A DNA stretch of 64,000 nt from positions 124,001-188,000 of the forward strand of contig NZ_JANHOJ010000003.1 of NCBI RefSeq assembly GCF_026930145.1, read 5' to 3'. Position 1 is the stretch's first letter, and each line of letters begins with the position of its first letter. Under the pieces are notes generated by a model, which saw only the letters and a list, made by a program, of their open reading frames with translations, was not told the origin of the DNA and made no database searches. Shown here piece by piece: positions 40,131-50,605 of this stretch. The position numbers and the translations under genes are program-made. The stretch is from Bartonella sp. A05 (lineage in GTDB: Bacteria > Pseudomonadota > Alphaproteobacteria > Rhizobiales > Rhizobiaceae).

Positions 40131-40357
40131 ATAGCATTTACTATGGCTTTCCTGCTGGCATTTTCCGAAGTTCTAAACTATCCTTGAACATAAAGAGCCA
40201 ACAAATTTGGGGTAATATTGTTCTCAAAGCGAATATAGATATATTCTGTTTTCACTGCAACGAATGCATTCAATAACCATAAATGTCATTCTCAATAAAT
40301 AGCTTTTAAAGTGGAGAGCTATAACATCCGTTTCTGTCCAAGATACATGCATAATAA

Positions 40358-40831
40358 TCAGATATATTGAATCTGAATAATTTCATAATTATGCGCCCCC
40401 CCCGGTGCATTCACTTCAATCACATCGCCTTCTTGCTTACCAATGAGTGCACGTGCAATAGGTGAAGAAATAGAGATTTTACCAGTTTTTACGTCAGCTT
40501 CTTGATCGCCCACAATTTGATAGACTTTTTTTTCTTCAGTATCTTCATTCAAAAGCTTGATAGTAGCTCCAAATTTAACTTTATCACCCGAAAGGCGTGA
40601 AACATTAATAACTTCTGCCCGCGCAATATAATCCTCAAGTTCGTTTATACGTCCCTCATTATGACTTTGTGCCTCTTTGGCTGCATGATACTCTGCATTT
40701 TCGGATAAATCACCATGCGCTCGAGCCTCAGAAATTGCTTCTATAATCCGTGGACGTTCCTGCTGTTGACGCCAACGCAACTCCTCTTTGAGACTTTCAA
40801 AACCAGCTGTAGTCATCGGAACTTTTTCCAT
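40358..40831 (-). CDS. greA: Transcription elongation factor GreA
   Basis: Binds the RNA polymerase secondary channel and stimulates cleavage of backtracked RNA. From the ATG at 40831 it has 157 residues, the family's normal length: N-terminal coiled coil [20 protein letters not shown] with the acidic tip [18 protein letters not shown], and the C-terminal FKBP-like domain ([21 protein letters not shown]). The frame is open to 40873, but family proteins begin MEKVPMT. Its C-terminal codons contain a run of eight G (40403-40396). Confidence 0.97.
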   Translation of the reverse strand: MEKVPMTTAGFESLKEELRWRQQQERPRIIEAISEARAHGDLSENAEYHAAKEAQSHNEGRINELEDYIARAEVINVSRLSGDKVKFGATIKLLNEDTEEKKVYQIVGDQEADVKTGKISISSPIARALIGKQEGDVIEVNAPGGAHNYEIIQIQYI

Positions 40832-41685
40832 AATCCGTCCCTTTCTTTCACACGGAGGTCTTATAAAAACCAAAAAACGGCCTCCAAAAACAGTTTTGGA
40901 ACCCGAAAATTAATCCCCTCAAATTATATAGTATACCAAGTCTCTTTTCCATATAAAAATAAAAAATGATGCAGAGCATCCTCAGTTTTTTTTCAACTCA
41001 ATTTGTATTTTAGGCTCACAACTTCCAATGAAACCCTATTAACAAGGACACATAAAAATTGTATTTTTTTATGTTTATCGTAGTTCAAATAAAATAAAGG
41101 TTACATAAAAACAAAAAAATGAAAAAATTGATTAATTTTTTTGATTTGGCTCCTCCCTATTAGCCATAATAGAAATCAAAGCAGTAAAGCCATCGCAACA
41201 AGAAAATCTAATTTAGAGCCAAACCAAGGATACAACATGCATGTTGTAGATTAATTCTTTCAGGACAAACAGATATTCATCTACATTTGCAGAGGTGGCT
41301 GGTGCAAAATTAATTATTTTGACATCATCTCTCAATTTTAAAAATGAAAATGATCTTTATCACACATATCCAAACGCTCTCAATCACAGTCCACACCGTA
41401 TGATCAATGATATAGTAGTTGATATTATGATAATCACTTATCGTACTTACTACCGCTCGTTCTGCGCCTGTCAAACTCATCTTCCTAAGCGTTTAAATGA
41501 CTTTTTATAAAAACAGTCACACTACCAATGATGCATCATGAATACAAAATAATAACAAGCACGAATAGTCACTTAATACTACTAGACTCAAAACATAAAA
41601 AAACCTTTTATAAAAAGGCATAAGATAAAAAACCATTTCATCTTTTTCTTGTCATATCAAAATGACTATATAAAATGCTCCTATC
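40832..41685. other. Non-coding stretch ahead of uvrB
   Basis: About 850 bases. Holds a perfect 18-base palindrome at 41230-41247. A short plus-strand frame at 41295-41510 has no recognisable content or ribosome site. Confidence 0.5.
41230..41247. promoter_or_regulatory. 18-bp perfect palindrome
   Basis: TACAACATG directly followed by its complement CATGTTGTA. Operator-like; about 440 bases before uvrB. Confidence 0.5.
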
Positions 41686-43986
41686 ATGTCGCATAAAAAG
41701 TCAAAAAAATCTCAGAAACAAAACAATCAAGCATCTTGTAAAACATCAAAAGATAGCACTTTAACTGTTCAGAAACGCTCTGTTTCCCATCTTAACTCCG
41801 CTGCAGAACTTGACATTTCAGAGAATGCAACAACGGCAAAGAGTATCACTGCAACAGTTGAAAAGCTTTCTGCACTCATTTCTTCGGAGACCCCCCTTTT
41901 TAAAAATGGTGCATTATGGACACCTCATCGCCCCATTCATCCTGAAAAATCTGAAGGTGGTATTCTATTCCAAATAAATACTCCCTTTGAGCCTGCAGGC
42001 GATCAACCCGCAGCAATTAAAGCTTTGGTTGAAGGGATTGAAAGGAACGAACACACTCAAATGCTTCTGGGCGTAACCGGCTCAGGCAAGACCTACACAA
42101 TGGCCAAAGTTATTGAAAAAACACAACGTCCTGCCTTAATTCTAGCACCAAATAAAACTTTGGCTGCACAACTCTATGGAGAATTCAAAAGCTTCTTTCC
42201 TTACAATGCTGTCGAATATTTTGTTTCTTACTATGATTATTATCAACCAGAAGCTTATGTCGCACGCTCTGATACCTATATCGAAAAAGAAGCCTCTACT
42301 AATGAACAAATTGATCGCATGCGCCATGCTGCAACACGAGCAGTACTGGAACGCGATGATGTTATTATCATCGCCTCTGTGTCCTGTATCTATGGAATTG
42401 GTTCAGTAGAAACCTATACCGCTATGACTTTCCAAATACAAAAAGGTGACAAACTCAATCAACGGAAATTATTGGCTGATTTAGTTCTACAACAATATCG
42501 CCGACAAGATATTAATTTCACACGTGGCTCATTCCGTGCTCGAGGCGATACCATTGAAATTTTCCCAGCTCACCTTGAAGACCGTGCTTGGCGTATTTCA
42601 TTATTTGGTGATGAAATTGAAATGATTACTGAATTTGATCCATTAACAGGACAAAAAACAGGAGATCTACAATCCGTCAAAATTTATGCTAATTCGCACT
42701 ATGTAACACCACGGCCAACATTAACTCAAGCTATCAAATCAATTAAAATGGAATTATCTCAACGCCTTGATGAGCTAAATGCAGCCGGTCGTTTTTTGGA
42801 AGCACAACGTTTAGAACAACGCACAACATTTGATTTAGAAATGCTAGAAACCACCGGCTCATGTCATGGAATTGAAAATTATTCGCGCTATCTAACAGGC
42901 CGGAAACCTGGTGAACCGCCTCCAACCATGTTTGAATATATTCCAAACAATGCATTGGTTTTTATCGATGAAAGCCATGTAACCATTCCCCAAATCAGAG
43001 GCATGTATCGAGGTGATTTTAGACGAAAAGCTACATTAGCAGAATATGGATTTCGTTTACCTTCTTGCATGGACAATCGCCCCCTACGCTTTGAAGAATG
43101 GGATGCCATGCGTCCGCAAACAATTGCCGTTTCTGCAACACCAGGACGCTGGGAAATAGAACAATCATGTGGTGTTTTTGTAGAACAGGTCATTCGCCCA
43201 ACAGGGCTTATTGATCCACCAACAGAAGTACGCCCAGCATGCACACAGGTTGATGATGTTGTGAATGAAATTCGCAAAACATCCCAAAAAGGCTATCGTA
43301 CATTAGTAACTGTTTTGACCAAACGTATGGCTGAAGATTTGACTGAATATCTTCATGAACAAGGTATTCGTGTACGCTATATGCATTCTGATATTGATAC
43401 CTTAGAACGTATTGAAATCATTCGCGACCTGCGCCTTGGTACTTTTGATGTTTTAATTGGCATCAACCTGCTTCGAGAAGGTTTAGACATTCCAGAATGC
43501 AGTTTTGTTGCCATTCTAGATGCAGATAAAGAGGGCTTTTTACGCTCAGAAACTTCACTTATTCAAACAATCGGACGCGCTGCTCGTAATGTGGATGGCC
43601 GTGTTATTCTTTATGCAGATACAATGACTGATTCCATAAAACAAGCCTTGCAAGAGACAGAGCGACGTCGAAAAAAACAAATAACCTACAATGAAAAAAA
43701 TCACATCACACCGACTAGTATCAAAAAAAATATTGGCGATATTATCCATTCGGTTGACGAAAACGATCATATTCATAAAAATATTTCTAATTTTATCGCG
43801 CGAACCAATAAAATGGGTAACAACTTAGCCAACCATATTCAATATCTTGAAAAAGTAATGCGGAAAGCGGCTACAGATCTCAACTTTGAAGAAGCAGCTC
43901 GGCTTCGTGATGAAATAAAACAGCTACAAAAAATGGAACTCGCTATTGCCAATAACCCTAACACTCAATCCATCAATGAACCCTAA
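41686..43986 (+). CDS. uvrB: Excinuclease ABC subunit UvrB
   Basis: Damage-verifying helicase-like subunit of nucleotide excision repair. 766 residues. The conserved protein starts near residue 95 ([18 protein letters not shown]); Walker A is GVTGSGKT, the beta-hairpin region [12 protein letters not shown] follows, then [12 protein letters not shown] (motif II), [10 protein letters not shown], the [16 protein letters not shown] motif and [14 protein letters not shown] (motif VI). The C-terminal UVR domain [24 protein letters not shown] contacts UvrC. The first 90 residues are a Lys/Ser/Gln-rich extension absent from E. coli UvrB; extensions here are common in Rhizobiales. The ribosome site of the chosen ATG is weak. 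Confidence 0.97.
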   Translation: MSHKKSKKSQKQNNQASCKTSKDSTLTVQKRSVSHLNSAAELDISENATTAKSITATVEKLSALISSETPLFKNGALWTPHRPIHPEKSEGGILFQINTPFEPAGDQPAAIKALVEGIERNEHTQMLLGVTGSGKTYTMAKVIEKTQRPALILAPNKTLAAQLYGEFKSFFPYNAVEYFVSYYDYYQPEAYVARSDTYIEKEASTNEQIDRMRHAATRAVLERDDVIIIASVSCIYGIGSVETYTAMTFQIQKGDKLNQRKLLADLVLQQYRRQDINFTRGSFRARGDTIEIFPAHLEDRAWRISLFGDEIEMITEFDPLTGQKTGDLQSVKIYANSHYVTPRPTLTQAIKSIKMELSQRLDELNAAGRFLEAQRLEQRTTFDLEMLETTGSCHGIENYSRYLTGRKPGEPPPTMFEYIPNNALVFIDESHVTIPQIRGMYRGDFRRKATLAEYGFRLPSCMDNRPLRFEEWDAMRPQTIAVSATPGRWEIEQSCGVFVEQVIRPTGLIDPPTEVRPACTQVDDVVNEIRKTSQKGYRTLVTVLTKRMAEDLTEYLHEQGIRVRYMHSDIDTLERIEIIRDLRLGTFDVLIGINLLREGLDIPECSFVAILDADKEGFLRSETSLIQTIGRAARNVDGRVILYADTMTDSIKQALQETERRRKKQITYNEKNHITPTSIKKNIGDIIHSVDENDHIHKNISNFIARTNKMGNNLANHIQYLEKVMRKAATDLNFEEAARLRDEIKQLQKMELAIANNPNTQSINEP

Positions 43987-44378
43987 CACAGACCAACTTT
44001 TTACTAAATCAAACAGGATGATATCATTGTTGTCCCCATAAAATTATAACCAACGACACTAAACTGCTTTATATCTGACTTGCTATACCCAAATAAGCAT
44101 ACAATGGCTTTTAATCTTATCGGCTTCTTTTTAGCTAAAAAATAACCTGATCGTGCAGACTTTATAAAGAAATGCTTGTCAAATATTATATTTTCAAGCA
44201 ATCTTTCTCCATCTGAGTGCGTTACAAGCATCGGAAAGCAGTACAGCATTTCACGCGAGAAAAAGTCAATAAAAAGTGTGCTTTCCGGATATCAGACCTA
44301 GATATACCATCTCGCGTACAATGGTAACGTGTTTTTTTGATGTATCGTTGCAAAGGTACTAAAATAAGGAAACATTCT
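43987..44378. other. Intergenic stretch between uvrB and the second cold-shock gene
   Basis: About 390 bases. A minus-strand frame at 44004-44249 (81 residues, with ERLLENIIFDKHFFIKSARS) is open but has no ribosome site and no recognised family; I treat it as doubtful, possibly a relic. Confidence 0.35.
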
Positions 44379-44594
44379 ATGGTTCAAATGGGAAAAGTAA
44401 AATTTTTTAACAAAAACAAGGGGTTTGGTTTTATTAAACCCGATGATGGCAGCACTGATGTATTCGTTCATATTTCTGCTGTTCAGGCTTCAGGCCTTTC
44501 TGAATTAGATTACGCACAAAAAGTGTCATTTGATGTAGAATCTGATCACCGTGGTAAAGGTTCTAAAGCTGTAAATATTAGCGTTATAGATTAA
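44379..44594 (+). CDS. Cold-shock protein, CspA family (second copy)
   Basis: From the ATG at 44379 (AAGGAAA ribosome site) a 71-residue OB-fold protein: [21 protein letters not shown] with RNP1 and [14 protein letters not shown] with RNP2. The first aromatic patch has F-F in place of the usual W-F, unlike the 33654 copy, so RNA or DNA affinity may differ. The upstream in-frame codons to 44337 lack family similarity. A terminator follows at 44617-44645. Confidence 0.93.
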   Translation: MVQMGKVKFFNKNKGFGFIKPDDGSTDVFVHISAVQASGLSELDYAQKVSFDVESDHRGKGSKAVNISVID

Positions 44595-44616
44595 TTCGAG
44601 CATAGAGCACTTTCAA

Positions 44617-44645
44617 AAATCGGGTTAAAAACCCGATTTATTTGA
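44617..44645 (+). terminator. Terminator of the second cold-shock gene
   Basis: AAATCGGGTT-AAA-AACCCGATTT hairpin followed by ATTTGACAGTTTTTT. Confidence 0.8.
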
Positions 44646-44778
44646 CAGTTTTTTCTTTTTTTATCAACCAAATTGCTTTTTTATTCGTTATATCAAAATA
44701 AAATCTAAAACCGTTCAGGCTATATTCAGCTTGCTACGTGTAGAGTGTGAATAATTAATTTTAACAAGGAGTATTGCT

Positions 44779-45390
44779 ATGGAAAAATTAACCAAGCTAG
44801 CAGTATTAACAATGATATCAAGTGCAACTATTATAGCCCCAGTCGCTAGGGCGTTTGCTTACGATTCCTACACAGTTAGGAAAGGAATGAGTGCCACTTC
44901 CATTCATAGTAATTCACATTATATGCCGAGTTATATACACGATCCTTCATCACATCATCATTCTCATATAACAAGCCAAACACGCCACCATTCTCACGTG
45001 CATACAAACACACATCATCATACGAACACGCATCATCATACGAACACACACAGCCATTTCTATCAACATCCTCCGGTGCGAAATAACGCGGGCGATACTT
45101 TAGCAGCAGGCGTAGTCGGCTTTGCGGCAGGCACAATTCTGAGCAATGCTTTAAAACAATCTGAGAAACCAAAAGTTGTCTATCAGGTTCCACAACAACA
45201 AGTTGTCTATCAAATCCCGCAACAACAAGTGATTTATCAGTCTGATTACCAATCCCAAAGAATTACTCAATCACAAAGAGATTCCTGGCTTAAATATTGC
45301 ACACAAAAATACCGCTCGTTTAATCCACACACAGGTACTTATCGAGGCTATGATGGTTTAGACCATGTCTGTTATGCCCCAACACAATGA
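44779..45390 (+). CDS. Exported BA14K-family protein with a His-rich segment
   Basis: 203 residues: signal peptide (LTKLAVLTMISSATIIAPVARAFA), then a low-complexity His/Thr/Asn region at about residues 45-95 built from repeated HTNTHHH units, a Gly/Ala-rich membrane-like helix (LAAGVVGFAAGTILSNAL), a short Gln repeat (QVPQQQVVYQIPQQQVIYQ) and a C-terminal BA14K domain with two Cys (SWLKYCTQKYRSFNPHTGTY, GYDGLDHVCY). BA14K proteins are rhizobial envelope proteins, one being a Brucella immunogen with lectin-like activity. The His cluster suggests divalent-metal binding. AAGGAG ribosome site. Confidence 0.85.
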   Translation: MEKLTKLAVLTMISSATIIAPVARAFAYDSYTVRKGMSATSIHSNSHYMPSYIHDPSSHHHSHITSQTRHHSHVHTNTHHHTNTHHHTNTHSHFYQHPPVRNNAGDTLAAGVVGFAAGTILSNALKQSEKPKVVYQVPQQQVVYQIPQQQVIYQSDYQSQRITQSQRDSWLKYCTQKYRSFNPHTGTYRGYDGLDHVCYAPTQ

Positions 45391-45399
45391 ATAAAATAA

Positions 45400-45428
45400 C
45401 ATAAAACCCGCTTTAAACGGGTTTTATG
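45400..45428. terminator. Bidirectional terminator
   Basis: ATAAAACCCG-CTTTAAA-CGGGTTTTAT, with A tracts on one side and T on the other, between two converging genes. Confidence 0.82.
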
Positions 45429-45433
45429 TATTA

Positions 45434-46078
45434 TTAAATTCCTTGCAGAAAAGGATTATATTGGCGCTCATATCCTATTCGACTTCCTGGACCATGACCA
45501 CAAATAAAGCCAACATCATCGCCTAGTGGTAAAATTTTCTCCTTAATAGATTTCATCAATTGTTCGTGAGAACATAACGGAAAATCCGTACGTCCAATAG
45601 AACCACGAAAAAGTACATCACCCAATAAAGCAAAACGTTTTTTTTCGCTGAAATAAATCACATGACCAGGTGCATGCCCCGGTGTATGAAAAACTTTAAA
45701 CACATGTCCAGAACACTCAACGCTATCGCCATCTTCCAACCATTGATCAGGAACGCAAACACGCACATCAGGTAGGTTGTAGCTTTTTGCCATTTCATTC
45801 ACATTGTCCATTATCGGCTTATCATCACGATGTGATCCAAGAATTTTAATATTCAATGCCTCTTTAGCTTGCATTGCTGCGCCCACATGATCAATATGAC
45901 CATGTGTTATCCAAATGGTTTCAACAGTAATACCTACTTCTTGAATTGCTTTCTGGATCTGAGGCCAGTCCCCACCGGGATCAACTAAAACACCTTTCTT
46001 GCTTTCATTATCAAAAAGCAAAGTGCAATTTTGTTGAAAAGGTGTAACCGGAATAATATACGCATTAAGATCGCCCAT
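45434..46078 (-). CDS. MBL-fold hydrolase, glyoxalase II-like
   Basis: Metallo-beta-lactamase-fold enzyme of 214 residues. The metal-binding HxHxDH motif is in WITHGHIDHVGAA near residue 58; a further ligand set is in FHTPGHAPGHVIYF and the final GHGPGSRIGYER. The short length and lack of the C-terminal glyoxalase II domain place it with the YcbL-type group, which hydrolyses glutathione or other thioesters. The N-terminus MGDLNAYIIPVTPFQQNCTLL matches this group. It converges with the BA14K gene. Confidence 0.92.
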   Translation of the reverse strand: MGDLNAYIIPVTPFQQNCTLLFDNESKKGVLVDPGGDWPQIQKAIQEVGITVETIWITHGHIDHVGAAMQAKEALNIKILGSHRDDKPIMDNVNEMAKSYNLPDVRVCVPDQWLEDGDSVECSGHVFKVFHTPGHAPGHVIYFSEKKRFALLGDVLFRGSIGRTDFPLCSHEQLMKSIKEKILPLGDDVGFICGHGPGSRIGYERQYNPFLQGI

Positions 46079-46227
46079 GACATCCTTTTCAAAAGTTTAA
46101 TGTCTTTAAACTTATAGATAACAGCTCTTATTCTCTTATTAAAGTAGAAAACTGTCTGCTCGACAGTTTTATGCAACTTATGTAAACTAAGTTTATATAA
46201 ACTGAATTTTTGTCAAGGGTTTGAATA

Positions 46228-46932
46228 ATGATCGATCACGTTCAGTCTTTATGTGATGATGCACCCCATCTTCTTGTAATTGATGACGATACCCGTATTC
46301 GCAACCTCTTATCTCAATTTCTCATTAAAAATGGATTTCGTGTTACAGTCTCTGCCAATGCTAATGAAGCGAAACGACAACTTACAGGCTTGGACTTCGA
46401 CCTTCTTATTGTTGATGTAATGATGCCCGGTGAAAACGGTATTGATTTCACCTATTCACTCCGCCAAACAAAAGATGTGCCCATTCTCATGCTAACAGCT
46501 TTGTCAGAAATAGACAATCGTATCCACGGATTAGAAGCGGGTGCAGATGACTATCTTGCTAAGCCTTTTGATCCGCGTGAACTTTTACTTCGTATCAACG
46601 CCATTTTACGACGTCATGTCTCACCTAACCAGCCTAAAATCGAACAGATTGTTTTTGGTCCTTATATATTTTCAATTCCCCGGCGCGAACTTAAAAAAGG
46701 AAGAGAAATCATTAAATTGACAGATAAAGAACAGGAAATGATGATTATTTTTGCTGAATATGCAGGCGACATCATTCCGCGCCATAAACTTGCAACAGGT
46801 GACAGAAACATCAGTGAACGCGCTATTGATGTACAGATCAATCGCCTACGCCGTAAAATCGAAAAAAATCCAGCATCCCCTATATGGCTCCAAACCGTAC
46901 GAGGAATCGGTTATAGACTATCACTTGAATAA
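46228..46932 (+). CDS. OmpR-family response regulator
   Basis: 234 residues. The receiver domain has the acidic pair at Asp19-Asp21 (VIDDDTRIRN), phospho-acceptor Asp63 in LLIVDVMMPGENG, Thr90 and Lys112 in LAKPFDP. The C-terminal winged-helix domain includes LTDKEQEMMIIFAEYAG, SERAIDVQINRLRRKIE and IWLQTVRGIGYRLSLE. The partner kinase starts 4 bases after its stop. The pair resembles the EnvZ/OmpR-like system of rhizobia rather than ChvI/ChvG; the regulated genes are unknown, though envelope proteins are the usual targets. Confidence 0.93.
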   Translation: MIDHVQSLCDDAPHLLVIDDDTRIRNLLSQFLIKNGFRVTVSANANEAKRQLTGLDFDLLIVDVMMPGENGIDFTYSLRQTKDVPILMLTALSEIDNRIHGLEAGADDYLAKPFDPRELLLRINAILRRHVSPNQPKIEQIVFGPYIFSIPRRELKKGREIIKLTDKEQEMMIIFAEYAGDIIPRHKLATGDRNISERAIDVQINRLRRKIEKNPASPIWLQTVRGIGYRLSLE

Positions 46933-46936
46933 GCAC

Positions 46937-48280
46937 ATGATAATCAAACCTGTACAACAATTTGCCCGATGGCTAACGAGACAAATGCCTAAACGGCTTT
47001 ATGACCGCTCTTTGATTATTATTATCGCTCCCATGGTATTATTGCAAACGGTAATTGGCTACGTCTTCATGGAACGACATTGGCAAATGGTAACTGAGAG
47101 GCTCTCAACTACTGTTGTCCATGATATTGCTGCTATTATTGATATAATTGAAACCTATCCACAACAAAATAATTATGAAGATATCAAGCGTATTGCTCAA
47201 CAACGCATGGGGTTAAACATTTCTATTCTACCACCTTCCCCCCTTCCTCCTCCAGGACCTAAACCATTTTTTGCAATTCTTGACTATTTTTTGAGTGAAG
47301 AAATCACCCGTCAAATTAATCGCCCCTTCTGGATTGATACAGTAGGTGATTCTAACTTAGTAGAAATCCGGATTCGCCTTGATCACAGTATCTTACATGT
47401 CTTTGCTATGCGCAGCCAAGCCTATGCCTCCAACACTGGTATTTTTTTAAGCTGGATGGTAGGAACGGCTCTTGTTTTACTTCTGATTGCTATTTACTTC
47501 TTACGCAACCAAATCAAACCAATTCAACAATTAGCTGAAGCTGCAGAAAGTTTTGGACGCGGACGCCCTTTACCAGAAGGCTTCCAACCACAAGGAGCTG
47601 ATGAAGTACGCCGTGCCGGTATTGCTTTTCTACGCATGCGTGAACGTATTGAACGCCAAATCGAACAACGCACCATGATGCTTTCAGGCGTCAGCCATGA
47701 TTTAAGAACTATTCTCACACGCTTTAAACTTCAACTTGCCTTAGCAAGTACCGACTTTGATATTAACCCGCTTGAACAAGACATCAGAGACATGCAAAAC
47801 ATATTAGAAGGCTATCTTGCTTTTGCACGTGGAGAGGGTAGTGAAAATATTCAAACTTTTGATTTAAATGCTCTGATGCAAAAGTTTTCTGATAGTGCTC
47901 ATCTTCACCAACGTCAATTCTCCTACACCATTGAAGGCTCCACACAGATACAAGTACGTCCCCATGCTTTTACCCGTTTAGTCAGCAACCTTGTATCAAA
48001 TGCATTTTATTATGCAAACACAATCAAACTTACGGCCATATTCCAACAAGAATCTTTCGTCATTATCATTGATGATGATGGGCCCGGCATTCATAAAGAC
48101 ATGCGCACAGAAGTCTTTAAGCCATTTTTTAGACTTGACGAAGCACGTAACCAAGATGCCAGTGGAACAGGTCTTGGTCTTTCCATTGCTCAAGACATAG
48201 CACGCAGCCACGGAGGCAATATCCAATTAGATGATAGCCCTTTAGGAGGCTTGCGCGCTATCATTGATATTCCCCTATAA
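46937..48280 (+). CDS. EnvZ-type sensor histidine kinase
   Basis: 447 residues from the ATG at 46937. Two membrane segments (LIIIIAPMVLLQTVIGYVF near residue 32; MVGTALVLLLIAIYFL near 175) flank a periplasmic domain of about 125 residues containing a proline stretch (PPSPLPPPGPKP). A HAMP domain (IKPIQQLAEAAESFGRG) follows, then the H-box with His254 in GVSHDLRTILTRFK, N-box LVSNLVSNAFYYA, G1 IIDDDGPGI and G2 ASGTGLGLSIAQDIA. A longer frame from 46751 overlaps the regulator gene and is not plausible. Confidence 0.93.
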   Translation: MIIKPVQQFARWLTRQMPKRLYDRSLIIIIAPMVLLQTVIGYVFMERHWQMVTERLSTTVVHDIAAIIDIIETYPQQNNYEDIKRIAQQRMGLNISILPPSPLPPPGPKPFFAILDYFLSEEITRQINRPFWIDTVGDSNLVEIRIRLDHSILHVFAMRSQAYASNTGIFLSWMVGTALVLLLIAIYFLRNQIKPIQQLAEAAESFGRGRPLPEGFQPQGADEVRRAGIAFLRMRERIERQIEQRTMMLSGVSHDLRTILTRFKLQLALASTDFDINPLEQDIRDMQNILEGYLAFARGEGSENIQTFDLNALMQKFSDSAHLHQRQFSYTIEGSTQIQVRPHAFTRLVSNLVSNAFYYANTIKLTAIFQQESFVIIIDDDGPGIHKDMRTEVFKPFFRLDEARNQDASGTGLGLSIAQDIARSHGGNIQLDDSPLGGLRAIIDIPL

Positions 48281-48336
48281 GTAGGCCAAAGAGATTCTTT
48301 GTAAAAGAGTATCATAAAACAAATTTGTTGAACAAT

Positions 48337-48840
48337 TTAGGCATTTCCCACAGTTTCAAATAAAGCATATTGCAAGGCCTTATAAGCACTTTCACCAGCC
48401 CAAGCCACCATTTGAAAAGCAACATAATAGCTTTCACAAATTTTAAGTGCATGTGCCAATAATGCTTCAACTTGTATATGGGACGGATGCACCCCCCCAG
48501 CGAGAAGAAGGCCCTGTCGATAAATAACTGAATTGTCCTTATGCCAATAATCAAAATGCCCGAGCAACAATTTCTCATTAATTGCCAACAATAAGCGATG
48601 CATTTCAGAAGTTCGATAATTTTCAATAAAAAGCTCGAATGCGCAGGACAAATGAAGAGCTTCCTGTTCTTCCATCCACGAAAAGGCAAGATTATAATTA
48701 GCCTGTTTTCCTTTTATGCAAACGCTAATTTCATCTTCTACATTTCTCTCAAAAGCCCAATCGTATTTATAAGCAATCTGTTCGATAAAATCGACCGGAT
48801 GCTCTTCTCTTTCTATGGTGCCAAAGGCAAGCCTCATCAT
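48337..48840 (-). CDS. YbjN-domain protein
   Basis: Cytoplasmic protein of 167 residues of the YbjN (DUF1790) family: DWAFERNVEDEISVCIKG near residue 28, SWMEEQEALHLSCAFEL, LLLAINEKLLLGHFDYW and SYYVAFQMVAWAGESA. The fold resembles secretion chaperones. In E. coli YbjN influences motility and stress; in Rhizobiales the gene is widely kept with unknown function. A GAGGG ribosome site precedes two consecutive ATGs. It converges with the histidine kinase gene. Confidence 0.9.
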   Translation of the reverse strand: MMRLAFGTIEREEHPVDFIEQIAYKYDWAFERNVEDEISVCIKGKQANYNLAFSWMEEQEALHLSCAFELFIENYRTSEMHRLLLAINEKLLLGHFDYWHKDNSVIYRQGLLLAGGVHPSHIQVEALLAHALKICESYYVAFQMVAWAGESAYKALQYALFETVGNA

Positions 48841-49269
48841 GAACCCTCAACAACAGATAAGTACATTATCAATACAGTATAAACACACATAATTGTAACA
48901 CTACCCTGCTACAATCAAAGACTCTACATCAAACAAATACACATTATAACATGAACAAAACGCAACACATGGAAACAAAACAAATCATGCTTCCCCACAA
49001 TAATCAGCTTGATAAAAACAAAACGAATCACCAAGTCTTTCCAGTGTATTGATACAATTTCACAGTGCCAGCCCCCCCTAACACAAAAAAAATGTTTTTC
49101 TATACAAAAATCACAAAAAGTAAATTAATAATATTCTATAACATATTTAAAATTAAACATTTTTTATTTTGATATACAAAACTGAAAAACTGGGGATTAT
49201 TTTTTCTAAGAGAGTAATTTCTTACTCTGAAACTGTAATTTCTTATTACTGATTTATGTTCTTGTGTCT
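48841..49269. other. Non-coding stretch
   Basis: About 430 bases between ybjN and ubiK. A run of seven C lies at 49072-49078. No gene recognised. Confidence 0.5.
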
Positions 49270-49509
49270 TTATTTCTTTAAATCATCAAGACGTTTTTTC
49301 AAATCAGCATTTTCAGCCTGTACTTTAAGGATCATTTCCTTAACCACTTCAAACTCTTCGCGTGAAACAAGATCAAGTTTATTCGCTACCTTTTCAGCTT
49401 GCGAACGAAAGACTGTTCCAGCTTCACGTCGCATACCTTGTACAACACCGACCGCATCAGTCGCTAATTTTGCTAATTCATCAAGAAGACGGTTTGATCC
49501 ATTATGCAT
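49270..49509 (-). CDS. ubiK: UbiK-family accessory factor (BMFP domain)
   Basis: From the ATG at 49509, which follows AAGGAAAATCTT, a protein of 79 residues: SNRLLDELAKLATDAVGVVQGMRRE, then a heptad-rich C-terminus (FEVVKEMILKVQAENADLKKRL) forming a trimeric coiled coil. UbiK/YqiC in E. coli supports aerobic ubiquinone synthesis by bridging UbiJ and lipids; in Brucella the homologue BMFP was first described as a membrane-fusogenic protein. The frame is open five codons further to 49524. It diverges from lgt. Confidence 0.88.
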   Translation of the reverse strand: MHNGSNRLLDELAKLATDAVGVVQGMRREAGTVFRSQAEKVANKLDLVSREEFEVVKEMILKVQAENADLKKRLDDLKK

Positions 49510-49747
49510 AAGATTTTCCTTCATTTTAATTACTTCTACTACACACGTTATAGCGCACTTTTATGACATGTTACAGCGCACTTTCATAACATATAGATAC
49601 TGTATTTGTTCCCTTAACTAATAGAGATATTATTTGACCTTTTCCAAGCTTCATGAATAATGGCCACCTCTCAAACTTGACCATTTTATGCTTCTCTGTC
49701 ATGCTTTGTAGCCATCTATAATAACTTTATTAACATAAATAACTCCT

Positions 49748-50605
49748 ATGAATAGCATCCCTTTGTGTCCTACTATTGCTTTCCCTGCTTTTCTTGATCC
49801 GGTCATTGTTTATTTGGGACCTATAGCATTGCATTGGTATGGTCTTGGCTATATTGTAGGTATTTTTTTCGCTTGGTGGTATGCACAAAGACTGTTGGGG
49901 AAAAAATCTCTATGGCACGCAAACCAACCTCCAATGAATAAAAATAAAATAGGGGATTTTGTTCTCTGGGCCACCATTGGCATCGTTGTTGGTGGCCGCT
50001 TAGGACAAGTTATCATATGGGATCCCACTTATTATTTTAACCATCCGAATGATATTATCGCAGTATGGAATGGTGGTATGGCTTTTCATGGTGGTCTTGT
50101 TGGTATCGTCATCGCAATGATTTTCTTTGCCCGAAAAAACAACATCAATATTTGGACAATGTTTGATACAATTGCCGCAGGTGCCCCTGTTGGCATTGGC
50201 ATTGTACGCGTGTGCAATTTCATAAACCAAGAATTATGGGGCAATGTTACCAATGTTCCTTGGGCTGTTTGCTTCCCAAGCGATCCACAATATCTACCAA
50301 GACATCCAAGCCAACTTTACGAAGCACTCATGGAAGGCTTTCTCATTTTTAGCCTATTGGCTATCGTTATTTTTACTTTCAAAGCATTAAAGCATCCCGG
50401 TATCGTAGCAGGACTGTTTCTTGTAAGCTATGGGATAGCTCGCAGTATCTCAGAAATTTTCCGACTGCCCCAAGAGGATCCTGAGTGGTTTTCTGCTCTC
50501 TATAACGCCACTGGACTTACCTATGGCATGGCCTTATCTCTTCCCATGGTTCTTTTGGGTCTTTATGCACTTTTACAAGCCTTTAGAGATCAATTAAAAA
50601 AATAA
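49748..50605 (+). CDS. lgt: Prolipoprotein diacylglyceryl transferase
   Basis: Transfers diacylglycerol from phosphatidylglycerol to the lipobox Cys of prolipoproteins in the inner membrane. 285 residues with seven membrane segments. Motifs: [43 protein letters not shown] with the essential His, and the Lgt signature region [16 protein letters not shown] then [14 protein letters not shown]. The signature usually reads RxGNFxNxE; here Cys replaces the Gly. The stop overlaps the next gene's ATG (TAATG), so the two are coupled. The ribosome site at the start is weak. Confidence 0.96.
   Translation: MNSIPLCPTIAFPAFLDPVIVYLGPIALHWYGLGYIVGIFFAWWYAQRLLGKKSLWHANQPPMNKNKIGDFVLWATIGIVVGGRLGQVIIWDPTYYFNHPNDIIAVWNGGMAFHGGLVGIVIAMIFFARKNNINIWTMFDTIAAGAPVGIGIVRVCNFINQELWGNVTNVPWAVCFPSDPQYLPRHPSQLYEALMEGFLIFSLLAIVIFTFKALKHPGIVAGLFLVSYGIARSISEIFRLPQEDPEWFSALYNATGLTYGMALSLPMVLLGLYALLQAFRDQLKK

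Noticed and set aside
41295-41510. Plus-strand 71-codon ORF
   Set aside because: No ribosome site and no similarity; probably chance.
44004-44249. Minus-strand 81-codon ORF after uvrB
   Set aside because: Some protein-like segments, but no ribosome site and no family; noted only in the intergenic entry.
46751-46936. Longer N-terminus for the histidine kinase
   Set aside because: It would overlap the conserved DNA-binding domain of the response regulator in another frame; the ATG at 46937 fits.
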